From the NCBI RefSeq assembly GCF_014217215.1, contig NZ_CP056080.1:1178001-1242000 (forward strand): a DNA stretch of 64,000 nt. The letters are read 5' to 3'. This stretch comes from Rothia nasimurium. Its GTDB lineage: Bacteria > Actinomycetota > Actinomycetes > Actinomycetales > Micrococcaceae. The notes beneath the pieces were generated by a model. The model was not told the origin of the DNA, searched no databases, and saw only the letters and a program-made list of their open reading frames with translations. The position numbers were made by a program, and so were the translations under genes. Shown here piece by piece: positions 1 through 7,220 of this stretch. Every line of letters begins with the position of its first letter. Position 1 is the first letter of the stretch.

Positions 1-1
1 T

Positions 2-703
2 GAGTATTCTAGGAGGAAACTGATCTTTATTCCTGAAAAAATCAAGGATATTTATTCATTTCCTGATTTAAATACGCTTCATGGAACAAAGATGGACAAA
101 ATTAGTAGGATAATTGGACAATTTCTGGCGATCGTGGCGATAATTCCACTTCTCATTACAATAATTATCACAGTATTTGTTCTAGGGTATATTTCGTATT
201 TACTAGTAAACTATAACCCTGTTCCGCTTTTAGAAATTTTAGTAAGACTTCAAATATTGCCATTTTTTGTTGCTTGCAGCTTATTCCTATGTTTCTTGGC
301 TCGGTCAATAATTAATCGAACCGCTTCTTTGATTGATATTGAGACAGATTTGATAGTTAGAAATGTTTATCAGCACTATTCCGAATACTTCACTGGTGCA
401 GATTTGGTGGTTAAAGAAAACGAGTCTGAGCTTAAGAAGCGAGTCATCTTTGAAAACTCAAAGAAGTTTAAAAAATGGCAGGAAAATAACCCTGATAAAT
501 CTTCCTGGGACTATGGCTTCAATCCTGACTCACCTCTTGCACCTCATAAGATCGAAGATGCAGTTCCTGTGGGTTGTAAGGTTGCTGCTAATAAGATTGT
601 TTTCATACCATTGCATTTCATCTTTACAACCAGAGGTAGGAAAATTGTGAAATCTAAACCTGGGAAACATCTATCGGTAGAGCAAATTGAATATTATATT
701 TAA
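2..703 (+). CDS. Membrane protein of unknown function, 5' end cut by window edge
   Basis: The reading frame is open from the left edge to the TAA at 701-703. The first internal ATG is at 92 and would give 203 residues, but it has no Shine-Dalgarno and the frame upstream of it reads as plausible protein, so the gene probably starts outside the window. Counting from the ATG at 92, two hydrophobic segments lie near residues 10-37 and 52-70, followed by a hydrophilic, lysine-rich cytoplasmic-looking domain with aromatic residues. I recognise no family. The DNA is much more AT-rich than the rest of the window, which suggests recent acquisition (inference). A perfect AGGAGG at 11-16 is followed in frame only by a CTG three bases later, so I do not treat it as the start. 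Confidence 0.6.
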   Translation, partial: EYSRRKLIFIPEKIKDIYSFPDLNTLHGTKMDKISRIIGQFLAIVAIIPLLITIIITVFVLGYISYLLVNYNPVPLLEILVRLQILPFFVACSLFLCFLARSIINRTASLIDIETDLIVRNVYQHYSEYFTGADLVVKENESELKKRVIFENSKKFKKWQENNPDKSSWDYGFNPDSPLAPHKIEDAVPVGCKVAANKIVFIPLHFIFTTRGRKIVKSKPGKHLSVEQIEYYI

Positions 704-787
704 AATATTTCATCTTACTTAAGCTTGTGAAGCTCCCACCCGGTATGACCTATGAAGGATTAGCGGAAATAATGAGAGGATAGCGCG

Positions 788-943
788 ATGGACATGGAAA
801 CTAAGTGCGAAGCTGAAACAGCTACCCCGAGTCCTAACACTAAGTCTCTGGAAGCGGTCCGAGAAGCAGAAGAATTCTTCGCCAGCGGCAGCAAGGGAAG
901 GTTTGCTAACACAGAAGAGCTCTTTGATGATCTAAATATATAG
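788..943 (+). CDS. RelB/DinJ-like antitoxin, C-terminal part only (51 aa)
   Basis: A small ORF starts at ATG 788, preceded by AGAGGA at 776-781 with good spacing, and ends at TAG 941-943. The protein ends in AVREAEEFFASG...RFANTEELFDDL, which resembles the toxin-binding tail of RelB/DinJ-type antitoxins (family resemblance by eye). The N-terminal ribbon-helix-helix DNA-binding half is absent: the same frame is closed by TGA at 773-775. No toxin gene follows, because a bidirectional terminator and an opposite-strand gene come next. It is either a truncated remnant of a toxin-antitoxin locus or an orphan short antitoxin. The good ribosome binding site argues that it may still be translated. Confidence 0.5.
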   Translation: MDMETKCEAETATPSPNTKSLEAVREAEEFFASGSKGRFANTEELFDDLNI

Positions 944-949
944 AGAAAA

Positions 950-987
950 GGAAGGGTGCCCCGTACATACCTGCGGGGCATCCTTCC
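950..987. terminator. Bidirectional hairpin terminator
   Basis: A 14-bp arm (GGAAGGGTGCCCCG) pairs with CGGGGCATCCTTCC across a 10-nt loop, with one wobble pair. A T-rich stretch follows on the minus strand (CCTTTTCT) and a weaker one on the plus strand. It separates the small antitoxin-like ORF from the convergent dioxygenase gene. Confidence 0.7.
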
Positions 988-1024
988 TTAGCTTTTAGAT
1001 CAGAGATTTACTCTTGGCAAGCGT

Positions 1025-2059
1025 TTAGCCGTTAGTTGGCGGGGCCGGGGGAGTTCCCATATCACCGGCAGGGGGCTGGCCGTCCGGAACACCCGCAACA
1101 GTGCCAGCAGTAGGCTCAGTGGTCGTATCAATCGGAATAGGCAGCACCTCCGAGGTGTAACCAGCGTCCATAGAACCGTCCAGAGTGATGAGCTGCTGGT
1201 CGTAGCCGTCCGAGAAAATATTGTCAGTATCCAAGGTCAGCTGGGCCAGGTTCTCAGCCGAACCCGCATAATCATCCAGCGCATACACCGCATCACACAC
1301 AGCCTGCGGAATCGCAATCTGCGAGGTCAAAATAGCATTCGTCGAATCAGTAATATCATCAATCGACGAGAACACCTCAAAGTGCAAGTGCGGCCAGCGG
1401 CCAGTGTAGCAGCCGGGAACAATGGTCTTGAAAGTTACCTTACCCTCGGTGTCCGTCACCTGAACACCGCGCAGCCAGGTTTCCTCGGTGTAGCCGTCAG
1501 AGTACATGGAGTAGTTACCCTGCGCGTCGCAGTGCCACAGGTAGACAGCGGCATTGGCCATGGGCTGATTGTTATTCACCATGTCAATCACCTGCAGGGT
1601 AACGATCATGGGCACACCCGCAACAGCTTCGGTTGACCCGATACTGGTGGTGATGTCCTGGCGTTCAACGCCCGAATTCTCAAGCACGTTTTGGCCGTTA
1701 GAGCCGTCGCCGGGGTAGGGGCCAGCAACCTCATCCGGCATTTCGGTATAGCTCGTAGCAGTAGCACTTGTGGACGCAGTGGCGCTAGCTGATGAGGTCG
1801 AGGGCGAGCTGGTAGCGGTATTGCTCTCAGAGGTGCAAGCGGCCAGCACAAAAGCGGACGCACCCAGGCCTGCCACGCTCAAAGCCTTGCGGCGGTCCAA
1901 GATGGTACCCAGATCGAAGGCCAGGCCCTGGTCCTCGACGTCCTCACCCTGGCGGTCGAGCACACGCCCCTCAAAAGTCTTGACTTCACCGGGCTGAGGC
2001 TCAGTACCCTCCGATGCCGCCGGGTAAGCCTTCGTGTTCTTGCGGAATAAAGGAGTCAT
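1025..2059 (-). CDS. Secreted intradiol ring-cleavage dioxygenase, Tat/lipoprotein type
   Basis: The 344-residue protein belongs to the protocatechuate/catechol intradiol dioxygenase superfamily, non-haem Fe(III) enzymes that cleave the ring between two hydroxyls. The expected iron ligands are visible: Tyr183 in the QGNYSMY segment, Tyr218 in PGCYTGRW, and His224/His226 in PHLHF. Export is indicated by a twin-arginine (Arg56-Arg57), a hydrophobic stretch and a lipobox LAAC with Cys75, preceded by an unusually long 54-residue n-region. A Ser/Thr/Ala-rich linker (76-104) separates the lipid anchor from the enzyme. It should sit on the outer face of the membrane. No aromatic-degradation genes are nearby, so the substrate is unknown. 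The start ATG follows a GAGAGAAGAG-like ribosome binding site. Confidence 0.85.
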   Translation of the reverse strand: MTPLFRKNTKAYPAASEGTEPQPGEVKTFEGRVLDRQGEDVEDQGLAFDLGTILDRRKALSVAGLGASAFVLAACTSESNTATSSPSTSSASATASTSATATSYTEMPDEVAGPYPGDGSNGQNVLENSGVERQDITTSIGSTEAVAGVPMIVTLQVIDMVNNNQPMANAAVYLWHCDAQGNYSMYSDGYTEETWLRGVQVTDTEGKVTFKTIVPGCYTGRWPHLHFEVFSSIDDITDSTNAILTSQIAIPQAVCDAVYALDDYAGSAENLAQLTLDTDNIFSDGYDQQLITLDGSMDAGYTSEVLPIPIDTTTEPTAGTVAGVPDGQPPAGDMGTPPAPPTNG

Positions 2060-2088
2060 GCTCTTCTCTCAAGTAGGTGATAAGCTGC

Positions 2089-2117
2089 GGACGCCGCCAA
2101 GGTGGGGTGCGGCGTCC
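2089..2117. promoter_or_regulatory. Perfect 9-bp inverted repeat upstream of the dioxygenase gene
   Basis: GGACGCCGC at 2089-2097 and GCGGCGTCC at 2109-2117 form a perfect inverted repeat with an 11-nt loop, 30 bp upstream of the dioxygenase start and between two divergent genes. It could be an operator or a 5'-UTR hairpin; nothing else supports either role. Confidence 0.3.
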
Positions 2118-2183
2118 TTGTATCTACCACTATCGAGCATCAAGATAGCTTGGGCATATACAGAGCCTGTGAGGCAACTGTGA

Positions 2184-2744
2184 ATGAATTCCCCCTACAA
2201 TAAAACTGTGGACACCCCAGAAAACTCAACGATGAGAATCCCCAAGAAGCTCGGCATGAGCTTTCTGATTGGCGTGGGCTGGATAGCGGTGGGCGTGTGG
2301 TTCCTCCACAACCCACCGGACTGGAGATACCACCGCGCCCTGGCAACTGGTGTGGGATGTATAGCCGCTGGAATCTTCACCTTTATCAATTACTACCGGC
2401 GCAGATACGCCCTCATTCTTACGCCCGAAGGGTTCTATAACCACTCAACAGTCCTCGACCACGGCAACCACCTGATTCTGTGGAGCGTCATCGGAGACAT
2501 CACCACCGATCAGCAGGGCAAGGAAATCAGGGCAGTCATCGCCGATACCCACGCCTATAATTGGACCCTAACCGGTATCCGCGCATTCACCCGGGTCACG
2601 CATGAAGGCGCCGCGAACTCAACCATCATCATCTCAACCATGGCCATGAAACTACCAGAAGGTATGAACATAGAAGATCTGGTGGCGGTGATGAGAGACT
2701 ACCGCGACAGAGCTTCTAACCCACCCACGGTAGAAGATTCTTAA
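2184..2744 (+). CDS. Two-TM membrane protein with PH-like C-terminal domain, STM3941-like
   Basis: The protein has 186 residues. Two hydrophobic helices (about 24-43 and 50-70) are joined by a short loop. They are followed by a soluble domain that opens with LILTPEGFYNHST and ILWSVIGDI, a pattern typical of small bacterial PH-like or STM3941-type membrane proteins. The resemblance is by eye and the function is unknown. The start at 2184 is supported by GAGG at 2171-2174; a second ATG at 2232 is possible. It is transcribed divergently from the dioxygenase gene. Confidence 0.6.
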   Translation: MNSPYNKTVDTPENSTMRIPKKLGMSFLIGVGWIAVGVWFLHNPPDWRYHRALATGVGCIAAGIFTFINYYRRRYALILTPEGFYNHSTVLDHGNHLILWSVIGDITTDQQGKEIRAVIADTHAYNWTLTGIRAFTRVTHEGAANSTIIISTMAMKLPEGMNIEDLVAVMRDYRDRASNPPTVEDS

Positions 2745-2809
2745 AATCAAAGGAGCAGTCCTTAGTGCTAGGTTGGGTATAACCACCTTCCTACCAGCCA
2801 AGGACTCCC

Positions 2810-4090
2810 ATGAACATCGCTAGTCTCGGTGAAAGAGTCGGTGCAGCCCACTACTATCGCGGTATCCCCTACGCGCGGGCAGCCAGGTTTGCCGCGCCGC
2901 GTCCGCTCAGCCTCGACGACCTACCCGCCAGCTTCACCGCCACCGACCCCGCACCCGCTGCACCCCAGCATGTGCGCCCCGGCAAAAAAGGAATGCGGCA
3001 GGCCCCGCTCATGAGCGAAGACTGCCAAAACCTCACCATCGTCACCCCGGCAGACGCGCACCCCGGCGAGCGCCTGCCGGTCATGGTCTACTTCCACGGC
3101 GGCTCCTACGTCTACGGTTCCGGGGACGGGCAACGCTACGACCCCTACCTGCTGGTCACCGAGCACCGCCTCATCGTGGTCAAGGTGACGCATCGACTGG
3201 GCTACCTGGGCTTTATGGGCGGGGTGTCCGGGCGTCCTGCCAATCTCGGGCTGCTCGATGCCCGTCAGTCCCTGCGCTGGGTCCGCCACCATATCGCGGA
3301 CTTCGGGGGAGACCCCGACCGTGTCACCGCCTTTGGGCAGTCGGCGGGTGGCGATCTGGTTGCCCGCCTCATGGTTACGGACGGCGTTGCCAAGGAAAAT
3401 CTCTTCCAGCAGGCCATCATTCAAAGCGCCCCCTTGCATCTGATTCACGGCAAGGACGCCATGACCCGCCACCTGCTGGCCGTCACCTCCCAGATACCTC
3501 TGGATGCACCCGCCGAAGTGTGGGCGCGGGCGTCCCACCGGCACGTCATGGCTAACCCTTTCCGGTTTGGGCTTGACCGCGCCATGATGCCCTTTGGCTG
3601 CCACTACGGGCATTACCCCCTGCCTGCCGAAGAGAATGAGGACGCCGCCTACCGGACGGTTGCGCCCCATTTCAAGGTTCTCGTGGGGTCCCTGGAACGG
3701 GAGTCGGGCTACTTCACCCCGCCGCTAACCGGTAGGGCCGGGCGAGCGCAGCGGGCCCTGCTGGAGAGGCAGATTCGTTCATTTTCCCAGCGGCTGTACG
3801 CCGACCCGGCGCAGGTCTTTGCTCAGCGACATCAGGACGCCGGTGGGCAGGCCCTTGCCTACCGGCTGGCAACGGGCGTGGCGGGAGACCCTTTCGAGTC
3901 TGTCCACTGCACCGACCTTGCCCTGCTCTTTGATAACCCTATTTGGGAAGATAGCCGGCTGTGGGCGGGGGCAAGCAGGCAGAACCAGCAGAAGCAGGGC
4001 GTGGCCCTTCGGTCAATCTGGGCTGGCTTCGCCCACACGGGGGAGTATGCCCGGGAGTGTTTTGAGGAAGCTAGGCTTCGGGAGGTGTAG
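2810..4090 (+). CDS. Type B carboxylesterase
   Basis: The 426-residue alpha/beta-hydrolase belongs to the carboxylesterase type B (PnbA-like) family, which hydrolyses carboxylic esters. The oxyanion-hole HGG is at 96-98, the nucleophile elbow GQSAGG has Ser178, and the FGGDP block precedes it as usual. The likely catalytic His lies in the SVHCTDLALLF segment near the C terminus. There is no signal peptide, so it is cytoplasmic. It is somewhat shorter than the usual 480-500 residues, mainly in the C-terminal half. The ribosome binding site AAGGA at 2798-2802 supports the ATG. It stands alone; the natural substrate is unknown. Confidence 0.85.
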   Translation: MNIASLGERVGAAHYYRGIPYARAARFAAPRPLSLDDLPASFTATDPAPAAPQHVRPGKKGMRQAPLMSEDCQNLTIVTPADAHPGERLPVMVYFHGGSYVYGSGDGQRYDPYLLVTEHRLIVVKVTHRLGYLGFMGGVSGRPANLGLLDARQSLRWVRHHIADFGGDPDRVTAFGQSAGGDLVARLMVTDGVAKENLFQQAIIQSAPLHLIHGKDAMTRHLLAVTSQIPLDAPAEVWARASHRHVMANPFRFGLDRAMMPFGCHYGHYPLPAEENEDAAYRTVAPHFKVLVGSLERESGYFTPPLTGRAGRAQRALLERQIRSFSQRLYADPAQVFAQRHQDAGGQALAYRLATGVAGDPFESVHCTDLALLFDNPIWEDSRLWAGASRQNQQKQGVALRSIWAGFAHTGEYARECFEEARLREV

Positions 4091-4144
4091 AAGGTACGGG
4101 GTGTAAATATGGGGGAGACCTACCGCGACAAAGCCCTGACCAAC

Positions 4145-4150
4145 TAAACT
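4145..4150 (+). promoter_or_regulatory. Putative -10 element for a leaderless mntA transcript
   Basis: TAAACT lies 7 nt before the GTG start of the nucleotidyltransferase gene, and there is no Shine-Dalgarno between them. Transcription would begin at or next to the start codon. I see no convincing -35. Confidence 0.35.
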
Positions 4151-4157
4151 AGTACTT

Positions 4158-4475
4158 GTGAAAGCCACACCCGAAACCCTCAAACTGCGGAGCCTCGTTG
4201 AAGAGCACCGAGCTGAAATAGAACGAGTATTTGAACAGTACGGTGCAAGTAACCCGCGACTTTTTGGGTCAGTGGCACGTGGGGATGCAGACGAAACGAG
4301 CGATATCGATATCATGGTGGACCTGCACGAACCGGACCGTAGAAGACTCATGCGATTGGCGGGAATGTCGCAGACGCTCCGTGAAATTCTCAACGTTTCT
4401 GTTGATGTAGTAACACCCGGTATTCTCAAGAACAATGTGTCTGACTTCGCTCTCAAAGAGGCGGTTGCGCTATGA
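4158..4475 (+). CDS. mntA: MntA-type nucleotidyltransferase antitoxin
   Basis: The 105-residue minimal nucleotidyltransferase has the motif GSVARG (37-42) followed by SDIDI (Asp49, Asp51), the GSx10DxD signature. In characterised MntA/HepT systems this protein neutralises HepT by transferring AMP units to a tyrosine of the toxin (established for the family). The GTG start has no Shine-Dalgarno and sits 7 nt after a -10-like hexamer. The stop overlaps the next ATG by 4 nt (ATGA), so translation of the pair is coupled. Confidence 0.8.
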   Translation: MKATPETLKLRSLVEEHRAEIERVFEQYGASNPRLFGSVARGDADETSDIDIMVDLHEPDRRRLMRLAGMSQTLREILNVSVDVVTPGILKNNVSDFALKEAVAL

Positions 4476-4873
4476 GCCGTCCGATAGAACTTAGACTGAT
4501 GGACATCCAAGAGGCCATCGACAGCTGTTTCAGATACCAAAAATACCTCGAGGTTTCCGATACCCAAGAAATGGCCCTAGATGCAATATTGCGGAACCTG
4601 GCTATTATCGGGGAAGCGGTAAACCATCTTCCGAAAGCCTTAAAAGACCAGGCTCCAGAGGTAGAGTGGCGGGCAATCGTAGGGTTAAGAAACTTCCTAG
4701 TACATCAATACTTCTCAGTATCTGCTGAAGAAATCCACGACATTCTCAATGAGGATTTGAAATCTCTTCGCGCTACAGTTGAAGACTTCATCAAAATCGG
4801 TGGTCGAGTTGAACCAGATGGGGCACGGTTTCTCCGGGAGCTGTCTATGCAAGAAGACATCACCCTAGAGTAG
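4472..4873 (+). CDS. hepT: HepT-like toxin (DUF86, HEPN ribonuclease)
   Basis: The 133-residue all-alpha HEPN protein carries the RX4HXY signature as R73-NFLV-H78-Q-Y80, the ribonuclease active site. The tyrosine is the known target of AMP addition by MntA. It is coupled to the antitoxin gene by a 4-nt overlap, and the antitoxin-first order is common. Length and motif look intact, so the module is probably functional. It is flanked by an esterase gene and the convergent FBP gene, with no integrase or repeat visible. Confidence 0.8.
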   Translation: MSRPIELRLMDIQEAIDSCFRYQKYLEVSDTQEMALDAILRNLAIIGEAVNHLPKALKDQAPEVEWRAIVGLRNFLVHQYFSVSAEEIHDILNEDLKSLRATVEDFIKIGGRVEPDGARFLRELSMQEDITLE

Positions 4874-4894
4874 ACGTGAGTATCTCAATCTGAA

Positions 4895-5410
4895 TCATGC
4901 GGCTCCCGCCACCAGTCGCTCTATAAACCTGACCGCATTATCACGGGTGCGAGCCATGCGCTCTTCGAGGGATAGGGTCTCGTCCATCTGGCGGATACCC
5001 GCCGGCTTTTTCTTGCCCCGCACATAGTCGGTGCAGGCCAGGTTGGAGCAAAGGTAGGTGCCGATGGTGTTACCGCGTCGCCCCGACTCACCCGGCCGGG
5101 CCGCCGTATACAGCGAAATCCCCGACCCCGGGTGCAGGGTCAGGCAGAACTGGCACATCTGAGCGGCCTTACTTTGCGCCTTAGACTTCTGCAGCAGCAC
5201 GCCCTGTACCTGCCCCTCGTGTTCCACGACCAGGCAACCCTTGAGCGGGCTTTTCGGGTCTAGCCAGGAGAGGAAAATCAGGTCGTCCCAGTTCTGCTCC
5301 TTGAGGCTGGGTAGGTTGAGGCGTTTAGCCTCGCCCTTAGAGCAGTTAATAAAGGATGAGCGGATGGTAGCTTCGGCCAGTTCTTGCATACCTGCAAGTT
5401 TACTCCTCAT
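4895..5410 (-). CDS. FBP-domain protein (FusB-like treble-clef zinc finger)
   Basis: The 171-residue protein resembles the FBP C-terminal domain family (elongation factor G-binding, FusB/FusC-like fold). Two cysteine pairs, Cys86-x2-Cys89 (MCQFC) and Cys121/Cys126 (YLCSNLAC), form the predicted zinc site. A conserved GRRGNTIGTY block lies between them. Members bind EF-G and can give fusidic-acid tolerance, but in actinobacteria the role is not established. A second in-frame Met at residue 8 is an alternative start. It is convergent with hepT and divergent from the next oxidoreductase. Confidence 0.75.
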   Translation of the reverse strand: MRSKLAGMQELAEATIRSSFINCSKGEAKRLNLPSLKEQNWDDLIFLSWLDPKSPLKGCLVVEHEGQVQGVLLQKSKAQSKAAQMCQFCLTLHPGSGISLYTAARPGESGRRGNTIGTYLCSNLACTDYVRGKKKPAGIRQMDETLSLEERMARTRDNAVRFIERLVAGAA

Positions 5411-5490
5411 CGCTTGAGCGCCACGGGAATATCTCGGCCCCGTAACAGGTTGAAATAGGTGAATAACACCACCTGAAAGGCCGAATTAAC

Positions 5491-6576
5491 ATGACTTCGC
5501 CCCTCTTCGAACCCTTTACCCTGCGTTCCATGACCACCCGTAACCGTCTTTGGGTTCCGCCCATGTGCCAGTACTCGGTTGAACAGCAGGACGGTAAACC
5601 CACTGCCTACCACGTTTCCCACTACGGGGCGCTGGCCCGGGGTGGGGTCGGGGCTGTCATTGTCGAAATGACCGGCGTTGAGCCCGCCGCCCGCATCAGC
5701 CCCTACTGCCTGGGCCTTTGGAGCGATGATCACGTCGAGGCTTTCAAACCGGTCGTTGACGCTATTCACGCCGGGGGAGCCAAGGCAGGTATCCAGATCG
5801 CTCACGCCGGCCGCAAGGCCTCGACTCCCGGCGAGCTGGTGCCGCACGATGGTGGTTCCCTGGGTGAGGACGAGGGTGGCTGGGTTACGCTGGCCCCGTC
5901 CGCTCTTGCCTACCCCGGCTTGAAAGAACCTGAGGAACTGACCGAAGAAAAAATTGACGACCTAGTTCAGGCCTTCGCTGCGGCTGCCACCCGCGCGGTG
6001 GCTGCTGGCTTTGACTTCATTGAGATTCACGGGGCCCACGGCTACCTGATTACCCAGTTCCTCTCGCCCCTCTCGAATCAGCGTGAAGACTCCTACGGTG
6101 GTTCCCTGGAAAACCGGGCCCGCTTCGCGCGCAGGGTTGCCCGTGCCATGCGCGATGTCATGCCCGCTGAGATGCCCCTGATTGTACGCCTGTCGGCTAC
6201 CGAGTTCCTTGACGGCGGTATTACTGTTGAGGAAACCTCACAGGTGGTGCGCTTGCTCGCCGAGGACGGCGTGGACTTCGCCGATATCTCCACCAGCGGT
6301 AACTACCCGGCAAAGATTAATGTTTATGCGGGTTACCAGGTTCCTATGGCTGCTCAGGTCAAGCGCGAGAGCGGTCTGCCGGTAGGGGCTGTTGGCATGA
6401 TTAACTCACCGCGTCTGGCAGAGTTCATTGTGGGGTCGGGGCAGGCTGATGTGGTGCTGGTGGGCCGGGAGGCTCTGCGTAACCCCGCCTTCGCTCTACG
6501 CTGGGCTGATGAGCTCAAGGTCGATATCGACTATGTGCCTGCCCAGTACCACCGGGCCTGGCGTACCCGGCGCTAG
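5491..6576 (+). CDS. namA: NADH:flavin oxidoreductase, old yellow enzyme YqjM type
   Basis: The 361-residue FMN-dependent TIM-barrel enzyme belongs to the YqjM/NamA branch. Such enzymes reduce activated C=C bonds of enals and enones using NAD(P)H. Visible hallmarks are PMCQYS near the N terminus (the redox-tuning Cys), IQIAHAGRKAS, the substrate-binding HGAHGYL (the H-x2-H pair), and QFLSPLSNQREDSYGGS. No extra domains are fused. A GAAAGG lies about 10 nt before the ATG. Physiological substrate unknown. Confidence 0.85.
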   Translation: MTSPLFEPFTLRSMTTRNRLWVPPMCQYSVEQQDGKPTAYHVSHYGALARGGVGAVIVEMTGVEPAARISPYCLGLWSDDHVEAFKPVVDAIHAGGAKAGIQIAHAGRKASTPGELVPHDGGSLGEDEGGWVTLAPSALAYPGLKEPEELTEEKIDDLVQAFAAAATRAVAAGFDFIEIHGAHGYLITQFLSPLSNQREDSYGGSLENRARFARRVARAMRDVMPAEMPLIVRLSATEFLDGGITVEETSQVVRLLAEDGVDFADISTSGNYPAKINVYAGYQVPMAAQVKRESGLPVGAVGMINSPRLAEFIVGSGQADVVLVGREALRNPAFALRWADELKVDIDYVPAQYHRAWRTRR

Positions 6577-6601
6577 GCGGCGTCCTACCTGCCCCTCGGG
6601 A

Positions 6602-6607
6602 TAAACT
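6602..6607 (+). promoter_or_regulatory. Putative -10 element for a leaderless HIT-gene transcript
   Basis: TAAACT ends 7 nt before the ATG at 6615. The intervening GAGGGGT touches the start codon, too close to serve as a normal Shine-Dalgarno. Confidence 0.35.
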
Positions 6608-6614
6608 GAGGGGT

Positions 6615-7172
6615 ATGGTAGAAATTCCCCACTACACCACCGATGATTTTGAGCTGCCGGGGGTTCCGGACGCCTTCCAGCGGCTCTGGACGCCCCACCG
6701 CCGCGCCTACGTAAAGGGCGGGCAAAAGGACTACACCGAAAACACCTGCCCCTTCTGCGATGCTCCCGCTCACGATGATGCCGAGTCGCTTATCGTGCAC
6801 CGTGGCAAGCACGCCTACGTCATTCTCAACCTCTACCCCTACAACCCCGGGCACCTGCTGGTCTGCCCCTACCGGCACATCCCCAACTACGACGACGCGA
6901 CGCTCGAAGAAACCGCCGAAATTGCTGCCCTCACCCAGAAAGCTATGGGAATTTTGCGGGAGGTCAGCCGAGCAGCCGGCTTCAATATCGGCATGAACCA
7001 GGGCAAGGTCGGCGGGGCAGGGGTTGCCGCCCATCTGCACCAGCACATCGTGCCCCGCTGGAGCGGCGACACCAACTTCCTTCCCATCGTCGCCGGCACC
7101 AAGACGGTCACACAGACCCTGGATGAGATCCGAGACCTGCTCAGTACTGCATGGGATAGTCGAGGGCAGTAG
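6615..7172 (+). CDS. HIT-domain protein, actinobacterial Ap4A phosphorylase type
   Basis: The 185-residue histidine-triad protein has the active-site run HLHQHIVPRW in its second half and a CPFC motif near residues 44-47, as in the mycobacterial Ap4A phosphorylase family. The expected activity is phosphorolysis or hydrolysis of diadenosine polyphosphates. In many actinobacteria this gene sits directly upstream of pgsA and phosphatidylinositol-mannoside genes; here a convergent DUF2797 gene follows. The 3' end, including its stop codon, lies in a long terminator hairpin. Confidence 0.85.
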   Translation: MVEIPHYTTDDFELPGVPDAFQRLWTPHRRAYVKGGQKDYTENTCPFCDAPAHDDAESLIVHRGKHAYVILNLYPYNPGHLLVCPYRHIPNYDDATLEETAEIAALTQKAMGILREVSRAAGFNIGMNQGKVGGAGVAAHLHQHIVPRWSGDTNFLPIVAGTKTVTQTLDEIRDLLSTAWDSRGQ

Positions 7173-7218
7173 GTAAGCCAGCCCCGTGCCAGCGGGCTTA
7201 TTGGCTTACCCACTGCCC
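7164..7218. terminator. Long convergent-gene hairpin
   Basis: GGGCAGTAGGTAAGCCA (7164-7180) pairs with TGGCTTACCCACTGCCC (7202-7218) with one wobble. An inner AGCCC/GGGCT stem extends it. It spans the HIT stop codon and ends 3 nt from the DUF2797 stop, so it can terminate both convergent transcripts. There is no clear T-run. Confidence 0.55.
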
Positions 7219-7220
7219 TG

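Noticed and set aside
2921-3670. Long minus-strand ORF of 249 codons inside the carboxylesterase gene
   Set aside because: It is a mirror frame of a well-supported esterase in GC-rich DNA; the translation has no recognisable domain.
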